A stretch of DNA of 7,751 nt, from positions 1 to 7,751 of the forward strand of contig JAJTBK010000094.1 of assembly GCA_021286965.1 (NCBI GenBank). Direction: 5' to 3'. Origin of the DNA: Comamonadaceae bacterium. GTDB lineage: Bacteria; Pseudomonadota; Gammaproteobacteria; Burkholderiales; Burkholderiaceae_C. A program made the position numbers and the translations under genes. Below are positions 1-7,425 of this stretch, one piece after another (position 1 is the first letter of the stretch; each line of letters opens with the position of its first letter). The notes beneath the pieces are model-generated. The model did not search any database. It had not been told where the DNA came from and worked only from the letters and a program-made list of their open reading frames with translations.

Positions 1-732
1 GGTGGCATCCGTTCGCTGAACGTGGCCTTGCGCCAGGAACTGGATCTGTACGTCTGCCTGCGCCCCGTGCAGTACTTCGACGGCGTGCCCTCGCCCGTCA
101 AGGAACCCCACAAGACCGACATGGTGATCTTCCGCGAGAACGCCGAAGACATTTACGCCGGTATCGAGTTCGAGGCCGGCTCGGAGAAGGCGAAAAAGCT
201 CATCGCCTTCTTGCAAAACGAATTCGGCGTGAAGAAAATCCGCTTCCCCGCCACCTCCGGCATCGGCGTCAAGCCCGTCTCCAGCGAAGGCACGCAGCGC
301 CTGGTGCGCAAGGCCATCCAGTACGCCATCGACAACGACAAGCCCAGCGTCACCTTGGTGCACAAGGGCAACATCATGAAGTACACCGAAGGGGGCTTTC
401 GCGACTGGGGCTACCAGCTGGCGGCGCAGGTGGGCGGTATCGGCATTGCCCCGGGCGCCAACCTGTCGGACAGCGTCGCCATGTTCGAGGCCACCCACGG
501 CACGGCGCCCAAGTACGCGGGCAAGGATTACGTCAACCCCGGCTCGCTCATCCTCAGCGCCGAGATGATGCTGCGCCACATGGGCTGGAGCGAGGCCGCC
601 GACCTGCTCATCAGCGCCATGGAAAAAGCCATCCAGAGCAAGAAAGTCACCTACGACTTTGCGCGCCTGATGGAGGGCGCCACCCAGGTCAGCTGTTCGG
701 GCTTTGGCCAGGTGGTGGTCGAGGCCATGTAG
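1..732 (+). CDS. icd: NADP-dependent isocitrate dehydrogenase, 5'-truncated by window edge, with internal in-frame deletion
   Basis: Homodimeric NADP-type isocitrate dehydrogenase of the TCA cycle, oxidatively decarboxylating isocitrate to 2-oxoglutarate. The window opens in frame at GGIRSLN, the phosphorylation loop around E. coli Ser113; the first codon matches E. coli Gly109, so about 108 residues lie upstream. The 243 residues here keep the substrate-loop Ser5 and Asn7, the substrate-binding Arg11, Arg21 and Arg45, Tyr52 (E. coli Tyr160) and Lys122 in KGNIMK (E. coli Lys230). They also keep the NADP-side residues His166, Lys171, Tyr172, Tyr218 and Arg222. From memory of the E. coli protein, 308 residues would be expected. 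The missing 65 fall at one point: GYQLA (codons 137-141) is followed directly by AQVGG. The lost block holds the IADAF and NGDYISD segments with metal ligands Asp283, Asp307 and Asp311. Identity is certain; catalytic activity is doubtful, so this may be a pseudogene or an assembly error. A hairpin terminator follows 29 bases after the stop. Confidence 0.93.
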   Translation, partial: GGIRSLNVALRQELDLYVCLRPVQYFDGVPSPVKEPHKTDMVIFRENAEDIYAGIEFEAGSEKAKKLIAFLQNEFGVKKIRFPATSGIGVKPVSSEGTQRLVRKAIQYAIDNDKPSVTLVHKGNIMKYTEGGFRDWGYQLAAQVGGIGIAPGANLSDSVAMFEATHGTAPKYAGKDYVNPGSLILSAEMMLRHMGWSEAADLLISAMEKAIQSKKVTYDFARLMEGATQVSCSGFGQVVVEAM

Positions 733-761
733 CCCGGCTGCACCCTCCTGGCAGCACCAAG

Positions 762-801
762 AACCGTGCCCGGCAAGCAATGCCGGGCACGGTTTTTTTT
801 T
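762..801 (+). terminator. Rho-independent terminator of icd, possibly bidirectional for metE
   Basis: A perfect 13-bp stem has arms ACCGTGCCCGGCA (763-775) and TGCCGGGCACGGT (781-793) with loop AGCAA. One further A-T pair (762/794) extends it. A run of nine T (793-801) follows on the plus strand, the classic intrinsic terminator for icd. The metE stop codon, TAA read on the minus strand at 800-802, lies in the T-tract, so the same hairpin sits immediately downstream of metE. On that strand the tail after the stem is short in T (starting TTCTTGG), so termination of metE there would be weaker. Confidence 0.93.
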
Positions 802-3085
802 AGGCTGCGCGCAACGCCTGCGCTGCTGCCACCATGGCGCGCAGGGCCGGCAGCACCTCGTTCCACTGGCGGGTCTTGAGGCCGCAGTCCGGGTTGACCC
901 AGAGCTGGTTGGCGGCAATGCGCCGTCCTGCCTGGCGCATGAGCTGCACCATGCTGTCCTGGGTGGGAATGTTGGGCGAGTGGATGTCGTACACCCCGGG
1001 GCCAATGGCGTTGGGGTACTCGAAGTGCTCGAAGGCGTCAAGCAGCTCCATGTGCGAGCGTGAAGTCTCGATCGTGATCACGTCGGCATCCATGTGCGCA
1101 ATGGCGGCGATGATGTCGTTGAACTCCGAGTAGCACATGTGGGTGTGGATCTGCGTTGCGTCGTGCACGCCGTTGGCGCAGAGGCGAAAACTCGCCACCG
1201 CCCAGTCCAGGTACGCCGGCCACTGGCTGTGGCGCAGCGGCAGCCCTTCGCGCAGCGCGGCTTCGTCGATCTGGATGATGCGGATACCGGCTTTTTCCAG
1301 TTCCAGCACCTCGGCGCGGATTGCCAGTGCCAGCTGCTGGCAGGTGACGGCGCGCGGCTGGTCGTCGCGCACGAACGACCAGTTCAAGAGGGTCACCGGG
1401 CCGGTCAACATGCCCTTCATCGGTTTGTCCGTCAGTGACTGGGCGTAGGTGCTCCACCCCACAGTCATGGCCTGGGGGCGGTGGATGTCGCCAAACAGAA
1501 TGGGCGGCTTGACGCAGCGCGAGCCGTAGCTTTGCACCCAGCCAAACTGGCTGAAGGCATAGCCTTCGAGTTGCTCGCCAAAGTATTCCACCATGTCGTT
1601 GCGTTCGGCCTCGCCGTGCACCAGCACGTCCAGGCCCAGGGCTTCTTGCTCGCGCACGCTGTGCGCAATTTCAGCCTGCATGGCGGCTTGGTAAGCGGCG
1701 GCGGGCAGCGCGCCGCGCTTGAAGGCGCTGCGTGCGCGCCGGATTTCGGGCGTTTGTGGAAAGCTGCCGATGGTCGTCGTCGGGTAGGGCGGCAGCTGCA
1801 GCTGCGTCGCCTGCAGCGCCGCGCGCACGGCGTAGGGGCTGTGGCGCTGGCCCAGTGCCGGGGTGATGGCGGCGACGGCGGCCTGCACCTCCGGGCGGTG
1901 CACGCGGGGCGAGGCGCGGCGCGCGGCCAGGTCGGCGGCGTTGGCGGCCAATTCCGCAGCCACCGCCTGGCGGCCCTGGTGCAGGGCCTGGCCCAGCAGG
2001 CGCAATTCATCGAGTTTTTGCCGTGCAAAGGCGAGCCAGGCGCAAATGTCCGGGGCCAGCTGTGGTTCGCTCGCCAGATCGACCGGTACGTGCAGCAGCG
2101 AGCAGCTGGGCGCCAGCCACAGGCGCTCGCCCAGGCGTGCGGCCAGGGGTTCGAGCCAGTCGAGCAGGGCGGTGAGATCGGTTTTCCAGACGTTGCGGCC
2201 GTCGATCACGCCCAGCGACAGCACCTTGTGCGCTGGCAGCAGGCCCAGCAGCGCCAGCACGTCGTCGCGCCCGCTGACGGCATCGATGTGCAGGCCGGCG
2301 ACGGGCAGGTGGGCGGCGAGGTATTTGTTGTCCAGCAGCGGGCCGAAGTAACTGGCAAGCAGGATGTTGACGCGGCAGCTCTTGAGCTGGTGGTACGCCG
2401 TGGTCAAGGCGTGCTGCCAGTCAGCGCCGAGTTCGGTGGCCAGAATGGGCTCGTCGATCTGCACCCACTGCACGCCCTGTGCGGCCAGGGTATCGAGCAG
2501 CTGTGCGTACACCGGCAGCAGGCGTTCGAGCAGTGCCAGCTTGTCCGTGCCGTCCTTGGCCTTGCCCAGTGCCAGGTAGGTCACGGGGCCGATGAGTACC
2601 GGCTTGGCGCGCACGCCCTGGGCCTGGGCCTCGGCCAGCTGCGCCAGCAGGCGCGAGGCATCGAGGGTGAACGTGGTGCTGGCGCTGAACTCGGGCACGA
2701 TGTAGTGGTAATTGGTGTCGAACCACTTCGTCATCTCGCCGGCAGCGACGCCGGCGCAGCAGCCCGGGTGCTCGGCGTGCCCGGCACTGCGCCCCCGGGC
2801 GACGCGAAAGTAGTTGTCGAGCACGTCGCCATGAAAACCCTGTACCCGCTCCGGCAGGTGACCCAGGGTGAAGCTCATGTCCAGCACCTGGTCGTAGAAC
2901 GAAAAATCGCCCACCGGCACCCAGTCCAGGCCCGCCTGCTGCTGCCAGTGTGTCTGGCGCAGCTGTGCACCCAGGGCCTGCAGCGCCTGGCGTGGGCTCT
3001 CACCCTTCCAGTACGACTCCAGGCCGAACTTCAATTCGCGTTGTGCGCCGATGCGCGGGAAACCCAGGTTGTGCAGCGTGACCAT
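800..3085 (-). CDS. metE: 5-methyltetrahydropteroyltriglutamate--homocysteine methyltransferase (cobalamin-independent methionine synthase)
   Basis: Cytoplasmic zinc enzyme that transfers the methyl group of 5-methyltetrahydrofolate-triglutamate to homocysteine, the last step of methionine synthesis. It has 761 residues (E. coli about 753) with the usual duplicated TIM-barrel plan: an N-terminal barrel starting at LGFPRIG and a catalytic C-terminal barrel from about residue 425 ([10 protein letters not shown]). Zinc ligands are visible: His649 and Cys651 in HTHMC, Glu673 in ITIETSRS, Cys734 in NPDCGLKTR. Asp607 in IDEAALREG is the expected homocysteine-binding acid; the motif has Ala where E. 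coli has Pro. Residues 100-116 form a His/Cys-containing loop about seven residues longer than in E. coli. A start 12 codons upstream (3121) is possible, but the ATG at 3085 is preferred: GGAGGA lies six bases before it, and [13 protein letters not shown] matches the family N-terminus. It is divergent from metR, which probably controls it. Confidence 0.97.
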   Translation of the reverse strand: MVTLHNLGFPRIGAQRELKFGLESYWKGESPRQALQALGAQLRQTHWQQQAGLDWVPVGDFSFYDQVLDMSFTLGHLPERVQGFHGDVLDNYFRVARGRSAGHAEHPGCCAGVAAGEMTKWFDTNYHYIVPEFSASTTFTLDASRLLAQLAEAQAQGVRAKPVLIGPVTYLALGKAKDGTDKLALLERLLPVYAQLLDTLAAQGVQWVQIDEPILATELGADWQHALTTAYHQLKSCRVNILLASYFGPLLDNKYLAAHLPVAGLHIDAVSGRDDVLALLGLLPAHKVLSLGVIDGRNVWKTDLTALLDWLEPLAARLGERLWLAPSCSLLHVPVDLASEPQLAPDICAWLAFARQKLDELRLLGQALHQGRQAVAAELAANAADLAARRASPRVHRPEVQAAVAAITPALGQRHSPYAVRAALQATQLQLPPYPTTTIGSFPQTPEIRRARSAFKRGALPAAAYQAAMQAEIAHSVREQEALGLDVLVHGEAERNDMVEYFGEQLEGYAFSQFGWVQSYGSRCVKPPILFGDIHRPQAMTVGWSTYAQSLTDKPMKGMLTGPVTLLNWSFVRDDQPRAVTCQQLALAIRAEVLELEKAGIRIIQIDEAALREGLPLRHSQWPAYLDWAVASFRLCANGVHDATQIHTHMCYSEFNDIIAAIAHMDADVITIETSRSHMELLDAFEHFEYPNAIGPGVYDIHSPNIPTQDSMVQLMRQAGRRIAANQLWVNPDCGLKTRQWNEVLPALRAMVAAAQALRAA

Positions 3086-3139
3086 GCTTTTTCCTCCGTT
3101 GAATGGGATAGTGAGGGGCATGGTAGGAAAACCATATCA

Positions 3140-3162
3140 TGAAGTAAAATGGTTTTATTTCA
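3140..3162. promoter_or_regulatory. Second dyad in metE-metR region, possible operator
   Basis: An imperfect inverted repeat has ten-base arms TGAAGTAAAA (3140-3149) and TTTTATTTCA (3153-3162), matching at 9 of 10 positions around TGG. Its ends carry the same TGAA and TTCA half-sites as the MetR box, but 15 bases apart rather than 5. Its centre (3151) is 26 bases from the centre of the MetR box (3177), about two and a half helical turns. A separate pair, AAAACCAT (3128-3135) and ATGGTTTT (3149-3156), overlaps it. It may be a secondary MetR site near the metE promoter; this is inference. Confidence 0.4.
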
Positions 3163-3169
3163 CAATTTA

Positions 3170-3184
3170 ATGAATTTGATTCAT
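3170..3184. promoter_or_regulatory. MetR-type operator (TGAA-N5-TTCA)
   Basis: TGAATTTGATTCA at 3171-3183 matches exactly the enterobacterial MetR consensus TGAA-N5-TTCA. One more symmetric pair gives six-base arms, ATGAAT and ATTCAT, around TTG. The box ends three bases before the metR start codon, so a regulator bound here would be expected to block metR transcription or initiation (autorepression). It lies about 85-100 bases upstream of the metE start, where it could also activate metE. Binding by this MetR is inferred from the consensus and the position. Confidence 0.7.
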
Positions 3185-3186
3185 GT

Positions 3187-4080
3187 ATGCTGGAGCGTAT
3201 CCACCTTGCCATCGTTGCCGAGATTGACCGGCAAGGCTCGCTGACCGCCGCTGCCGAACGCTTGTGCCTGACGCAGTCGGCCCTGAGCCACAGCATGAAA
3301 AAGCTCGAACAGCAGCTGGGCACGCCGCTGTGGCAGCGTGAGGGCCGGGGTCTGCGCCTGACCCAGGCCGGCACCTACCTGCTGGCCGTGGCCCAGCGCG
3401 TACTGCCGCAGCTCGAACAGGCCCAGGCGCAGCTGCGCCAGTTCGCCCAGGGCGAGCGTGGCAGCCTGCGCATTGGCATGGAGTGCCACCCCTGCTACCA
3501 GTGGCTGCTCAAGGTGGTGGCGCCCTACCTGGCGGCCTGGCCGGACGTGGATGTGGATGTGCGGCAAAAATTCCAGTTTGGCGGCCTGGCGGCGCTGCAG
3601 GGCTACGAGATCGACCTGCTGGTCACGCCCGATCCGGTGCACCGGCCGGGGTTGCGCTTCGTGCCGGTGTTCGACTACGAGCAGGTGCTGGTGGTGGCGG
3701 CCGGCCACCCGTTGGCCGGCTGCGCCTTCGTGCTGCCCGGGCAGCTGGCGCCCGAGACCCTGATTACCTACCCGGTGGCCACCGACCGGCTCGACATCTA
3801 TACCCAGTTCCTGCTGCCCGCCGGCGTCGCCCCCGAGCGCCACAAGACGATCGAGACCACCGACATCATGCTGCAGATGGTGGCCGGCGGGCGCGGCGTG
3901 GCGGCCTTGCCGCGCTGGCTGGCGCTGGAGTACGCGCAGCGCCTGGGCGTGGTGGCGCTGCGCCTGGGGCCGCAGGGCATCGCGAAGCAAATCCACCTGG
4001 GCCTGCGCGAGAGCGAGCAGGCGGTGGATTACCTGGCAGCCTTCATCGCCCTGGCTGGCCGGGGCCAGGGCGCGATTTAA
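3187..4080 (+). CDS. metR: LysR-family transcriptional regulator MetR
   Basis: Homocysteine-responsive regulator of methionine genes in the families where it has been studied. The 297-residue protein has the LysR layout: an N-terminal winged helix-turn-helix (about residues 1-60, with GSLTAAAERLCLTQSALSHSMKKLEQQLG as the recognition segment), a linker helix to about residue 88, then a periplasmic-binding-protein-like effector domain. MetR hallmarks rather than generic LysR ones are ECHPCYQWL near residues 98-106, FDYEQVLVV, the ETLITYPV segment and GVAALPRW. The divergent position next to metE supports the name. The start at 3187 is forced: upstream in-frame codons contain no ATG/GTG/TTG before a stop at 3145. 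No clear Shine-Dalgarno precedes it and an operator-like box abuts it, so expression is probably low and autoregulated. The stop codon overlaps that of the convergent metY. Confidence 0.94.
   Translation: MLERIHLAIVAEIDRQGSLTAAAERLCLTQSALSHSMKKLEQQLGTPLWQREGRGLRLTQAGTYLLAVAQRVLPQLEQAQAQLRQFAQGERGSLRIGMECHPCYQWLLKVVAPYLAAWPDVDVDVRQKFQFGGLAALQGYEIDLLVTPDPVHRPGLRFVPVFDYEQVLVVAAGHPLAGCAFVLPGQLAPETLITYPVATDRLDIYTQFLLPAGVAPERHKTIETTDIMLQMVAGGRGVAALPRWLALEYAQRLGVVALRLGPQGIAKQIHLGLRESEQAVDYLAAFIALAGRGQGAI
4047..4072. repeat. GC-rich inverted repeat at the metR/metY convergent ends
   Basis: A perfect nine-base inverted repeat, CGCCCTGGC (4047-4055) and GCCAGGGCG (4064-4072), has an eight-base loop. 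It lies in the last codons of metR and begins four bases past the metY stop on the minus strand. It would form a stable RNA hairpin in both transcripts. Neither side has a T-tract, so it is not a canonical intrinsic terminator; it may stabilise the metY 3' end or assist termination. It could also be chance in GC-rich coding sequence. Confidence 0.4.
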
Positions 4081-5363
4081 ACCGCTGCCAGCGCCTGCTG
4101 CAGGTCGGCCAGCAGGTCGTCGATGTGCTCGATGCCGATCGACAGGCGCACCATGCCTTCGCTCACGCCGGCCTTGGCCAGCTCCTGGGCGTCGAGCTGG
4201 CGGTGCGTGGTGCTGGCCGGGTGCGTGGCCAGCGACTTGGCATCGCCGATGTTGACCAGGCGCGTGAACAGCTGCAGGGCATCGAGAAAGCGCGCACCGG
4301 CGGCGCGGGCGTCCTCGTTGGCGGCGGTTTTGAGGCTGAACGACAAGATGCCCGAGGCCTTGCCGCCCATCTGGCGCTGCACCAGGGCGTGGTCCGGGTG
4401 CTCGGGCAGGCCGGCGTAGCGCACCCAGTCCACCTTCGGGTGGGCCTGCAGCACCTGGGCGATTTGTTGCGTGTTCTCGCAGATGCGGTCCATGCGCAGC
4501 GCCAGGGTTTCGATGCCCTGCAGCGTGAGAAAGGCGTTGTGCGGCGACAGCGCCGCGCCGGTGTTGCGCAGCGGCACGACGCGCACGCGGCCGATGTAGG
4601 CGGCCGCGCCCAGGGCCTCGGTGTAGACCACGCCGTGGTAGCTCACGTCGGGCTCGTTCAGGCGCTTGAAGCGCTCTGGGTGCTGGGCCCAGGGGAAGCG
4701 GCCGCTATCGACCACCGCACCACCCAGGCTGTTGCCGTGGCCGTTGAGGTATTTGGTCAGCGCGTGCACCACGATGTCGGCGCCGTGCTCGAACGGGCGC
4801 AGCAGGTAGGGCGTGGCGACGGTGTTGTCCACGATCAGCGGCACGCCGTGCGCGTGCGCGATGTCGGCCAGGGCGCGGATGTCGGTCACGTTGCCCAGCG
4901 GGTTGCCGATCGATTCGCAGAAGATGGCCTTGGTGCGCGCGTCGATCAGCGGCGCAAAGCTGGCGGGGTCGCGCGGGTCGGCAAAGCGCACCGTCAGGCC
5001 CTGCTGCGGGAAGGTGTGGGCAAACAGGTTGTAGGTGCCGCCGTAGAGCGTGCTGGCCGAGACGATGTTGTCGCCGGCCTCGGCAATCGCCTGGATGGCG
5101 TAGGTGATGGCCGCCATGCCCGAGGCCACGGCCACCGCGCCAATGCCGCCTTCGAGCGCCGCGACGCGCTTTTCCAGCACGTCGGTGGTCGGGTTCATGA
5201 TGCGGGTGTAGATGTTGCCCGGTACCTTCAGGTCGAACAGGTCGGCGCCGTGCTGCGCGCTGTCAAAGGCGTAGGCCACGGTCTGGTACACCGGCACGGC
5301 GACGGATTTGGTCGTCGGGTCGGGCGAATAGCCGGCGTGCACGGCCAGGGTTTCGATGCGCAT
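4077..5363 (-). CDS. metY: O-acetylhomoserine aminocarboxypropyltransferase (O-acetylhomoserine sulfhydrylase)
   Basis: PLP-dependent Cys/Met-metabolism enzyme that makes homocysteine from O-acetylhomoserine and sulfide (direct sulfhydrylation), feeding MetE. It has 428 residues, the usual length for MetY and longer than the roughly 390-400 of MetZ/MetB/MetC. Opening [17 protein letters not shown] and the block [20 protein letters not shown] are typical of this subgroup. Cofactor residues visible are Tyr52 and Arg54 in IYTRIMNPT, Ser81-Gly82-Met83, Asp179 in VDNT, the Schiff-base Lys204 in [10 protein letters not shown], and Arg406 in VRLSIGIEH for the substrate carboxylate. The ATG at 5363 is chosen over one 21 codons upstream (5426) because GAGAGGA lies just before it and [11 protein letters not shown] is the family N-terminus; the longer start would also swallow a good promoter. 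The TAA overlaps the metR TAA tail to tail. Substrate preference (acetyl versus succinyl ester) is inferred from subgroup similarity. Confidence 0.93.
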   Translation of the reverse strand: MRIETLAVHAGYSPDPTTKSVAVPVYQTVAYAFDSAQHGADLFDLKVPGNIYTRIMNPTTDVLEKRVAALEGGIGAVAVASGMAAITYAIQAIAEAGDNIVSASTLYGGTYNLFAHTFPQQGLTVRFADPRDPASFAPLIDARTKAIFCESIGNPLGNVTDIRALADIAHAHGVPLIVDNTVATPYLLRPFEHGADIVVHALTKYLNGHGNSLGGAVVDSGRFPWAQHPERFKRLNEPDVSYHGVVYTEALGAAAYIGRVRVVPLRNTGAALSPHNAFLTLQGIETLALRMDRICENTQQIAQVLQAHPKVDWVRYAGLPEHPDHALVQRQMGGKASGILSFSLKTAANEDARAAGARFLDALQLFTRLVNIGDAKSLATHPASTTHRQLDAQELAKAGVSEGMVRLSIGIEHIDDLLADLQQALAAV

Positions 5364-5397
5364 TGCGTTCCTCTCTCTAGGGTTGATGCAAGCGCCT

Positions 5398-5426
5398 ATT
5401 GTGGGCCCGGCCGGTGGGGGTGCCAA
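5398..5426 (-). promoter_or_regulatory. Candidate sigma-70 promoter for metY
   Basis: Read on the minus strand, TTGGCA (5426-5421, one mismatch from TTGACA) is followed after exactly 17 bases by CACAAT (5403-5398, two mismatches from TATAAT). The predicted transcription start is near 5391, giving a leader of about 27 bases that contains the metY ribosome binding site. It lies wholly in the 82-base gap between rlhA and metY, so metY need not depend on read-through from rlhA. No TGAA-N5-TTCA box is present in the gap. Confidence 0.5.
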
Positions 5427-5445
5427 CGATGCGCTGGCGATGTGC

Positions 5446-7425
5446 TTATGCCTGGGGCCGCGTGCGGTAGAACTGCAGCGGTTGTTCCTGCATTTCGCGC
5501 TGGTGCTGGGCGATGACGGATTTTTTCATCTTGCCAACGACGTGCATCTCGCAGGGCTTGCAGTCGAACACCAGCTTGAGCTTTTCGCGGCCGTTGATGA
5601 GCTGCAGCGGCTCGGCCTTGATGGTGCCCTTGACGCCAATCACGCCCTTGGCCTGTTTGGGGCACAGGCTCATGGAAAAGCGCACGCAGTGCTTGGTGAT
5701 CATCAGGCTGACCTCGCCTTCCTCCTCTTTCGATTCGTAGGCGGCGTCGATCACCTGCACGCCGTGCTTGACGTAGAAGTCGTGCGCCTTGTGGTTGAAG
5801 ACGTTGGCCAGGTAGCTCAGCGTGTCCTCGGGGAAGGGTGCGGGTGGCTCCACGGGGGTGGCGCGCGGCAGGCGCACGAAGCCCTTGGCACGCGCGTCCT
5901 CCAATGACGCCACGGCCTCGCGGCGCAGCGGGTTGAGCACCGAGGCCGGAATGAACCAGGGCTGGGAAAGCCCAAGGGCGATGTCGTGCACGGTGAAAAT
6001 CGTGGCGCCAAAGCGTCCCAGTTGCTCGCGCAGCGTGGCCTCGGCCTGGGCGGCGTCGCTGGCCGCCTGGTGCGGGTGCGCGGTGCGGGCGCTGCCGACG
6101 AAGCCGTCCTCGTCGGTCAGCTGCAGGGCAAAGCCGTCCGGCGTTTCTGATAGTTGCACCCACAGGCCGATGCGCCGCTCGCTGGATTTTTTGTCCAGCG
6201 TGCGCACCCAGTCCATGTTGCGGTTGCGGTTGATCGTGAGGCCCTTGCGCAGGTCCTTGAACTCGGCGATCTCGTTCTTCGGGAACACGCGCCAGATGCC
6301 CTTCTTCGGCGCCACGCATTCGGCGCGGTTGAGGTGCACGCCCACCAGTTCCTTTTGCAGGTCGTAGTAGCACAGGCCGTCGCCGTTGTGCAGTTCGCTG
6401 GCCTTGTCGCTCACCTCCAGCTCGAACCACTTGTCGCCAATCTGCGTCACCCAGCCGATGGCGCGGCCCGGCGTCTTGGGCGTGTCGAAGGCGCCGATGT
6501 CCTCCTGGCGGCCGTTGACGAAGTAATCGGTGAACTCGCGGTTGAAGTTTTGTTGAGGGTCGGGCGTGAAGGTGAACGTGGTGCGGCCGCTGGCGGCGCG
6601 CGTGAATTCGCCTTCCTCGATGATCTCGTCGAGCAGCTTGCGGTAGTGCGCCGTGATGTTCTTCACGTAGCCCATGTCCTTGTAGCGGCCCTCGATCTTG
6701 AAGCTGCGCACACCGGCAGCGATCAGCGGGCGCAGGTTCTCGCTCTGGTTGTTGTCCTTCATCGACAGCACGTGTTTTTCGTGCGCGAGGATGCGGCCCT
6801 GGCCATCGAGCACCTCGTAGGGCAGGCGGCAGGCCTGGTTGCAATCGCCCCGGTTGGCGCTGCGGCCGGTGTGCGCGTGGCTGATGAAGCACTGGCCCGA
6901 ATAGGCCACGCACAGCGCGCCGTGAACGAAAAACTCGATGGCGCAGCGCGCCGGGTCGGTGGCGGCGCGGATGGCGGCGATCTGTGCCAGATCGAGCTCG
7001 CGCGCCAGCACGATCTGCGACAGGCCCGCATCCTGCAGAAAGCGCGCCTTCTCGGGCGTGCGGATGTCGGTCTGGGTGCTGGCGTGCAGCTGGATCGGCG
7101 GCAGATCCAGCTCCAAGAGGCCCATGTCCTGGATGATGAGCGCGTCGGCCCCGGCCTCGTACACCTGCCAGGCCATGCGGCGCGCGTCTTCGAGCTCATC
7201 GTCGCGCAAGATGGTGTTGAGAGTGACGAAGATGCGGCTATGAAAGCGGTGCGCGTGCGCGATCAGCCGCTCCAGCTCGCGGATGTCGTTGCCCGCCGTG
7301 GCGCGCGCGCCAAAGGCCGGGCCGCCGATGTAGACGGCGTCGGCGCCATGGTTGATGGCCTCGATGCCAATGGCGGCATCGCGGGCGGGCGAGAGCAGTT
7401 CGAGCTGGTGCGGGGCGAGGGACAT
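5446..7425 (-). CDS. rlhA: 23S rRNA 5-hydroxycytidine C2501 synthesis protein RlhA (peptidase U32 family)
   Basis: Homologue of E. coli RlhA (YdcP), needed for hydroxylation of cytidine 2501 of 23S rRNA in the peptidyl-transferase centre. The U32 'peptidase' name is historical. The 659-residue protein aligns with E. coli RlhA from its first residues (HQLELLSPARDAAIG against HRLELLSPARDAAIA) to the C-terminal cysteine motifs. The N-terminal U32 barrel carries HGADAVYIGGP, LNTILRDDELE and HASTQTDIRT. Cys172, Cys179, Cys195 and Cys199 lie in the hallmark stretch HGALCVAYSGQC...GDCNQAC and may bind iron-sulfur by analogy with other U32 proteins. SFKIEGRYKD follows, then a DUF3656-like middle region and a C-terminal part with Cys580, Cys588, Cys622 and Cys625 (KHC, LCPKQ, FDCKPC). 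The ATG at 7425 matches the family start; the frame stays open to 7722, but that extension runs through the divergent promoter region. No Shine-Dalgarno is visible. Confidence 0.95.
   Translation of the reverse strand: MSLAPHQLELLSPARDAAIGIEAINHGADAVYIGGPAFGARATAGNDIRELERLIAHAHRFHSRIFVTLNTILRDDELEDARRMAWQVYEAGADALIIQDMGLLELDLPPIQLHASTQTDIRTPEKARFLQDAGLSQIVLARELDLAQIAAIRAATDPARCAIEFFVHGALCVAYSGQCFISHAHTGRSANRGDCNQACRLPYEVLDGQGRILAHEKHVLSMKDNNQSENLRPLIAAGVRSFKIEGRYKDMGYVKNITAHYRKLLDEIIEEGEFTRAASGRTTFTFTPDPQQNFNREFTDYFVNGRQEDIGAFDTPKTPGRAIGWVTQIGDKWFELEVSDKASELHNGDGLCYYDLQKELVGVHLNRAECVAPKKGIWRVFPKNEIAEFKDLRKGLTINRNRNMDWVRTLDKKSSERRIGLWVQLSETPDGFALQLTDEDGFVGSARTAHPHQAASDAAQAEATLREQLGRFGATIFTVHDIALGLSQPWFIPASVLNPLRREAVASLEDARAKGFVRLPRATPVEPPAPFPEDTLSYLANVFNHKAHDFYVKHGVQVIDAAYESKEEEGEVSLMITKHCVRFSMSLCPKQAKGVIGVKGTIKAEPLQLINGREKLKLVFDCKPCEMHVVGKMKKSVIAQHQREMQEQPLQFYRTRPQA

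Larger units (their letters stand above)
3086..3186. promoter_or_regulatory. Divergent metE-metR control region
   Basis: This 101-base region separates the two start codons and is clearly richer in A/T (around 3128-3184) than the surrounding genes. It holds the metE ribosome binding site (GGAGGA, read on the minus strand just before the start), two dyad-symmetric elements listed separately, and presumably both promoters. I could not find a convincing -35/-10 pair for either gene; TTTAAT (3166-3171) and TATCAT (3135-3140) are -10-like on the plus strand but lack a good -35. Weak core promoters are usual where a LysR-type activator is needed. There is no room for a riboswitch, and I see no SAM-binding leader. 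Confidence 0.75.

Noticed and set aside
1481..3142. Long plus-strand open frame (553 codons) antisense to metE
   Set aside because: It lies wholly opposite a metE with intact family motifs. Its translation is low-complexity (Gln, Ala, Val, His rich) with no recognisable domain, as expected for an antisense frame of GC-rich coding DNA.
3086..3186. SAM or cobalamin riboswitch upstream of metE
   Set aside because: The gap is only about 100 bases, has no visible aptamer core, and is filled by dyads that fit protein regulation by MetR.
5364..5426. 21-codon N-terminal extension of metY
   Set aside because: The added residues are Pro-rich and not part of the family. The extension would translate the candidate promoter, and the ribosome binding site lies before the ATG at 5363.
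3483..5516. Long plus-strand open frame (677 codons) across metR and metY
   Set aside because: It runs out of frame through metR and then antisense through metY. The product is Gly/Arg/Ala repetitive and matches no family; the real genes explain the region.
5396..6913. Long minus-strand open frame (505 codons) inside rlhA
   Set aside because: It is a shifted frame of rlhA, rich in Arg, Pro and Gly with no domain; the rlhA frame aligns with its family end to end.
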